DNA from: Pseudoxanthomonas sp. PXM02
Lineage (GTDB): Bacteria; Pseudomonadota; Gammaproteobacteria; Xanthomonadales; Xanthomonadaceae
DNA length: 64,000 nt
Assembly: GCF_014851805.1 (NCBI RefSeq)
Contig: NZ_JACVAK010000001.1
Coordinates: forward strand, 744,001-808,000
Direction of reading: 5' to 3'
The notes below the pieces were generated by a model, which was given only the letters and a program-made list of their open reading frames with translations, was not told the DNA's origin and made no database searches. The position numbers were made by a program, and so were the translations under genes. Shown in pieces: positions 62,205 through 64,000 of this stretch. Numbering within the stretch: the first letter of the stretch is position 1; every line of letters begins with the position of its first letter.

Positions 62205-63125
62205 TCAACCTTCGACGTAACTCCGCTCAATCAGGGGCTTGGCCTTCTCGATATCAGCTGTCGTCCGCAAAGTCAGCTCGAGATCACCGGTTCCCCAATG
62301 GCCGATCTGCCTGACGTCCCGACTAAAGCCGTCCTCAAGCGCCACCGTATCAGGGTCGACTTTCAGGAATACGAGCATCTTGTTCGGATACATCACCACG
62401 CTCACGAAGTTTTTCAACCTACGGAAGGCGGTGTAAAGCTTGAGCTTCCGCTCGATGACGTCATCCCCAAGCGCCATGACGTGCGACGCGAGAGCGTCAT
62501 AGACCTGTCGGGTCTCAGGCAACGCACCTGCATACTGTTCGTCGAATGACTTGTCCTTGCCGCCCTGCCTCTGGGACGCGGCTGCCTGCACCTCGGGCTT
62601 GACTTGGGTGGCGTCAGCGACGCTGACGGCGTTCACCAGCTCTAGCAACAGAAGATCGTCGGCGAACAACTTGTAACGAAGTAGCTCGATGTTCCGTGGA
62701 ATCTGCTGGACAGCATGCTGATCGTAGCGGGTGAAGTCTGCTGCAATGCAGATCAGCCGGGTGCCAGACCAATCGATAGCGTCCGCCGCTTCCCTACCAA
62801 GCCGCTCCATCACCAGCCAGCGGAACTCCGCTTGGTGATCGAGTAGCCAGTCCAGATAGAAAAGGCCCTGATTGATGACATTCTCGTTGCTGTGCCGCTT
62901 GTACTCGACGATGACCGGGCAGCCGTTTTCGTCCAGTCCGAGCGAGTCGATGCGACCCTTGTGTGTCTTTCCCGTCGCATACTCGCTTGCGAGAAATCGA
63001 ACACCAAGAAACGTTGGCATCTGCATTTCAATCAGTGCTTGCAGCTGCTTCTCCACTGCCGCCGCTCGACCCGGCAACTCAGCCACTCCGCCCTCTTTAA
63101 GCCTGAACAGTTGGATATCGCTCAT
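62205..63125 (-). CDS. DUF5655 protein with an N-terminal PD-(D/E)XK nuclease core
   Basis: A 306-residue protein. The N-terminal region contains a restriction-enzyme-like site: E25 in AAVEKQLQ, D60 in GRIDSLGLDE, and E74-x-K76 in CPVIVEYKR, the D-x(n)-E-x-K pattern of PD-(D/E)XK nucleases. The C-terminal part (about 200-300) contains a DUF5655-type region: QVYDALASHVMALGDDVIERKLKLYTAFRR, quoted in part, and LKVDPDTVALEDGFSRDVRQ. Such proteins occur with restriction systems. It lies 58 bases downstream of the Res-like gene and is probably co-transcribed. Confidence 0.82.
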   Translation of the reverse strand: MSDIQLFRLKEGGVAELPGRAAAVEKQLQALIEMQMPTFLGVRFLASEYATGKTHKGRIDSLGLDENGCPVIVEYKRHSNENVINQGLFYLDWLLDHQAEFRWLVMERLGREAADAIDWSGTRLICIAADFTRYDQHAVQQIPRNIELLRYKLFADDLLLLELVNAVSVADATQVKPEVQAAASQRQGGKDKSFDEQYAGALPETRQVYDALASHVMALGDDVIERKLKLYTAFRRLKNFVSVVMYPNKMLVFLKVDPDTVALEDGFSRDVRQIGHWGTGDLELTLRTTADIEKAKPLIERSYVEG

Positions 63126-63183
63126 ACGGAAACTTCCTAGTTATCAGTGCGGCATGAATCCAGACTAGCGGGACTTCCTTCTC

Positions 63184-64000
63184 CTATCGGCCAGCAGCGA
63201 TGGCAGCCGCAATCTGCTGGTCTATGTCGCGACCCACCTCGTCCTTGTCTCGGGGCATGAGGTAAAGGCCGTTCTGATACTTGCGTGCCCACAGCTCACC
63301 CACCGCCCGCTTGGCTGCATTCTTCGGATGATCGTAGCGATCGTCGCCCTTGTACTCGATCACGAGAATGCGCCCGTCCTTCAACTTCGCAATGAAGTCA
63401 GGATAGGTGGAGCCAGTCGCGGTCGGGAATCGGAACTGCGTCGGGTGTGCCAGATTACGCACCCACACCTCCACGTCGGCATTCCTTTCGATGGCGGTCG
63501 CGCACCGGAACTCTTCAGCAAGAGTGCCATCCTTGCGCTGGAATGGCAGGTCGCCTGGCACCTCGTAGTAGTGCTTCGGCCACTCCATCGGTGCCGGACA
63601 TGGCGACCGCATGGGATAGGCCAGGCTCGAGAACTTGAACACCACCGACGGATCGACCACGACTTCTTCCAACGCGAACAGGCGCTGGTGCGCCTGGTTG
63701 CCGCGCTTGGTCTTGGCCTCGTCCAGCAGGCCCAGCAAGCGGCGCGCGACGATGAATCGTCCGCGCACCAGTTGGCCCAGGCTGTACCCCTTGTGCTTCA
63801 ACGGTGCGATGGCCTGCGCGATCCATTCGATCATCGCTTCGTGGCGTACATCGTTCTGGACGACTTTGCCTTCCAGCCATACCAGCAGGTCCGCTTCTCT
63901 CCAGTCGCCAGTCAGGCCGGATAGATACTCGGCCTGCGGCTCCTGGATCATGTTCATCTTCACCGCCTTCTCGCCGATGTCGATTTCCCAGGTCTGCGTG
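63184..64000 (-). CDS. C-terminal part of a type III restriction (Res)-like endonuclease subunit (partial)
   Basis: The frame is open to the right edge of the window (residues TQTWEIDIGEKAV and beyond precede the first visible Met codons), so the 5' end lies outside. About 272 residues are visible. Near the end, TYPDFIAKLKDGRILVIEYKG has the PD-(D/E)XK triad (Asp at about 63397-63399, E-x-K at 63349-63357), as in the C-terminal nuclease of type III Res subunits and related DEAD/DEAH helicase-nucleases. The helicase part, and any Mod methylase, would lie to the right. Confidence 0.78.
   Translation of the reverse strand, partial: TQTWEIDIGEKAVKMNMIQEPQAEYLSGLTGDWREADLLVWLEGKVVQNDVRHEAMIEWIAQAIAPLKHKGYSLGQLVRGRFIVARRLLGLLDEAKTKRGNQAHQRLFALEEVVVDPSVVFKFSSLAYPMRSPCPAPMEWPKHYYEVPGDLPFQRKDGTLAEEFRCATAIERNADVEVWVRNLAHPTQFRFPTATGSTYPDFIAKLKDGRILVIEYKGDDRYDHPKNAAKRAVGELWARKYQNGLYLMPRDKDEVGRDIDQQIAAAIAAGR

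Overview
The window is high-GC DNA (roughly two thirds G+C by eye) from a gammaproteobacterium of the Xanthomonadaceae/Lysobacterales, most like Pseudoxanthomonas, Stenotrophomonas or Lysobacter. The assignment rests on gene content: a GNAT-minC-minD-minE cluster, bacterial leucyltransferase bpt, a lipoprotein homologue of angiotensin-converting enzyme, a lysyl-endopeptidase-like exoprotease, a FecI/FecR/TonB-receptor unit of the Xanthomonas/Caulobacter type, and paired inverted repeats built on GGAGCGACGTAAGTCGCGA. It looks chromosomal throughout; no insertion sequence, prophage, rRNA or tRNA was seen. The genus is inference.

Left part (1-23460). bpt follows the tail of a probable PAP2 phosphatase. 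Next come two lipoproteins, purT (reverse) and a long forward run starting with an SPFH/band-7 operon (4266-5934), followed by an alpha/beta hydrolase, a PH-like protein, a VanY-type carboxypeptidase and a sugar-lactone-oxidase-like flavoprotein. An AlkA glycosylase with a DUF423 protein, a polyketide-cyclase/GyrI-like protein and a NarL-type two-component pair lie on the reverse strand. The minCDE division-site genes follow, then the peptidase M2 and serine-protease genes, a YdjM-type gene interrupted by one in-frame TAG, and a Bcr/CflA drug exporter.

Middle (23460-47890). A tandem glycine riboswitch precedes gcvP, so glycine cleavage is probably glycine-induced. Then come a DUF11 surface protein, a CPA2 antiporter, a divergent LysR/SDR pair sharing an operator, a VOC protein, a hemerythrin-like protein, an HTH/beta-propeller/DUF899 group, and two tandem degenerate relatives of type II dehydroquinase. 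A FecI-FecR-TonB receptor unit with a downstream PHP-domain protein forms a cell-surface signalling and uptake locus. It is followed by small genes, a glycine-zipper protein and a MazE-like/Doc toxin-antitoxin pair with a palindromic operator.

Right part (47890-64000), nearly all reverse strand. Signalling genes dominate: an MHYT-GGDEF-EAL c-di-GMP protein, an RsbRD-type histidine kinase whose frame runs without a stop into a glycine-zipper protein, an HWE kinase with a single-domain response regulator, and a soluble two-PAS chemoreceptor. A run of short orphan genes follows. The edge holds an array of palindromes centred on AACGTT next to three nuclease-type genes: GIY-YIG, a DUF5655 protein with a PD-(D/E)XK core, and the C-terminus of a type III restriction (Res)-like protein that leaves the window. 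This edge is the best candidate for a defence island.
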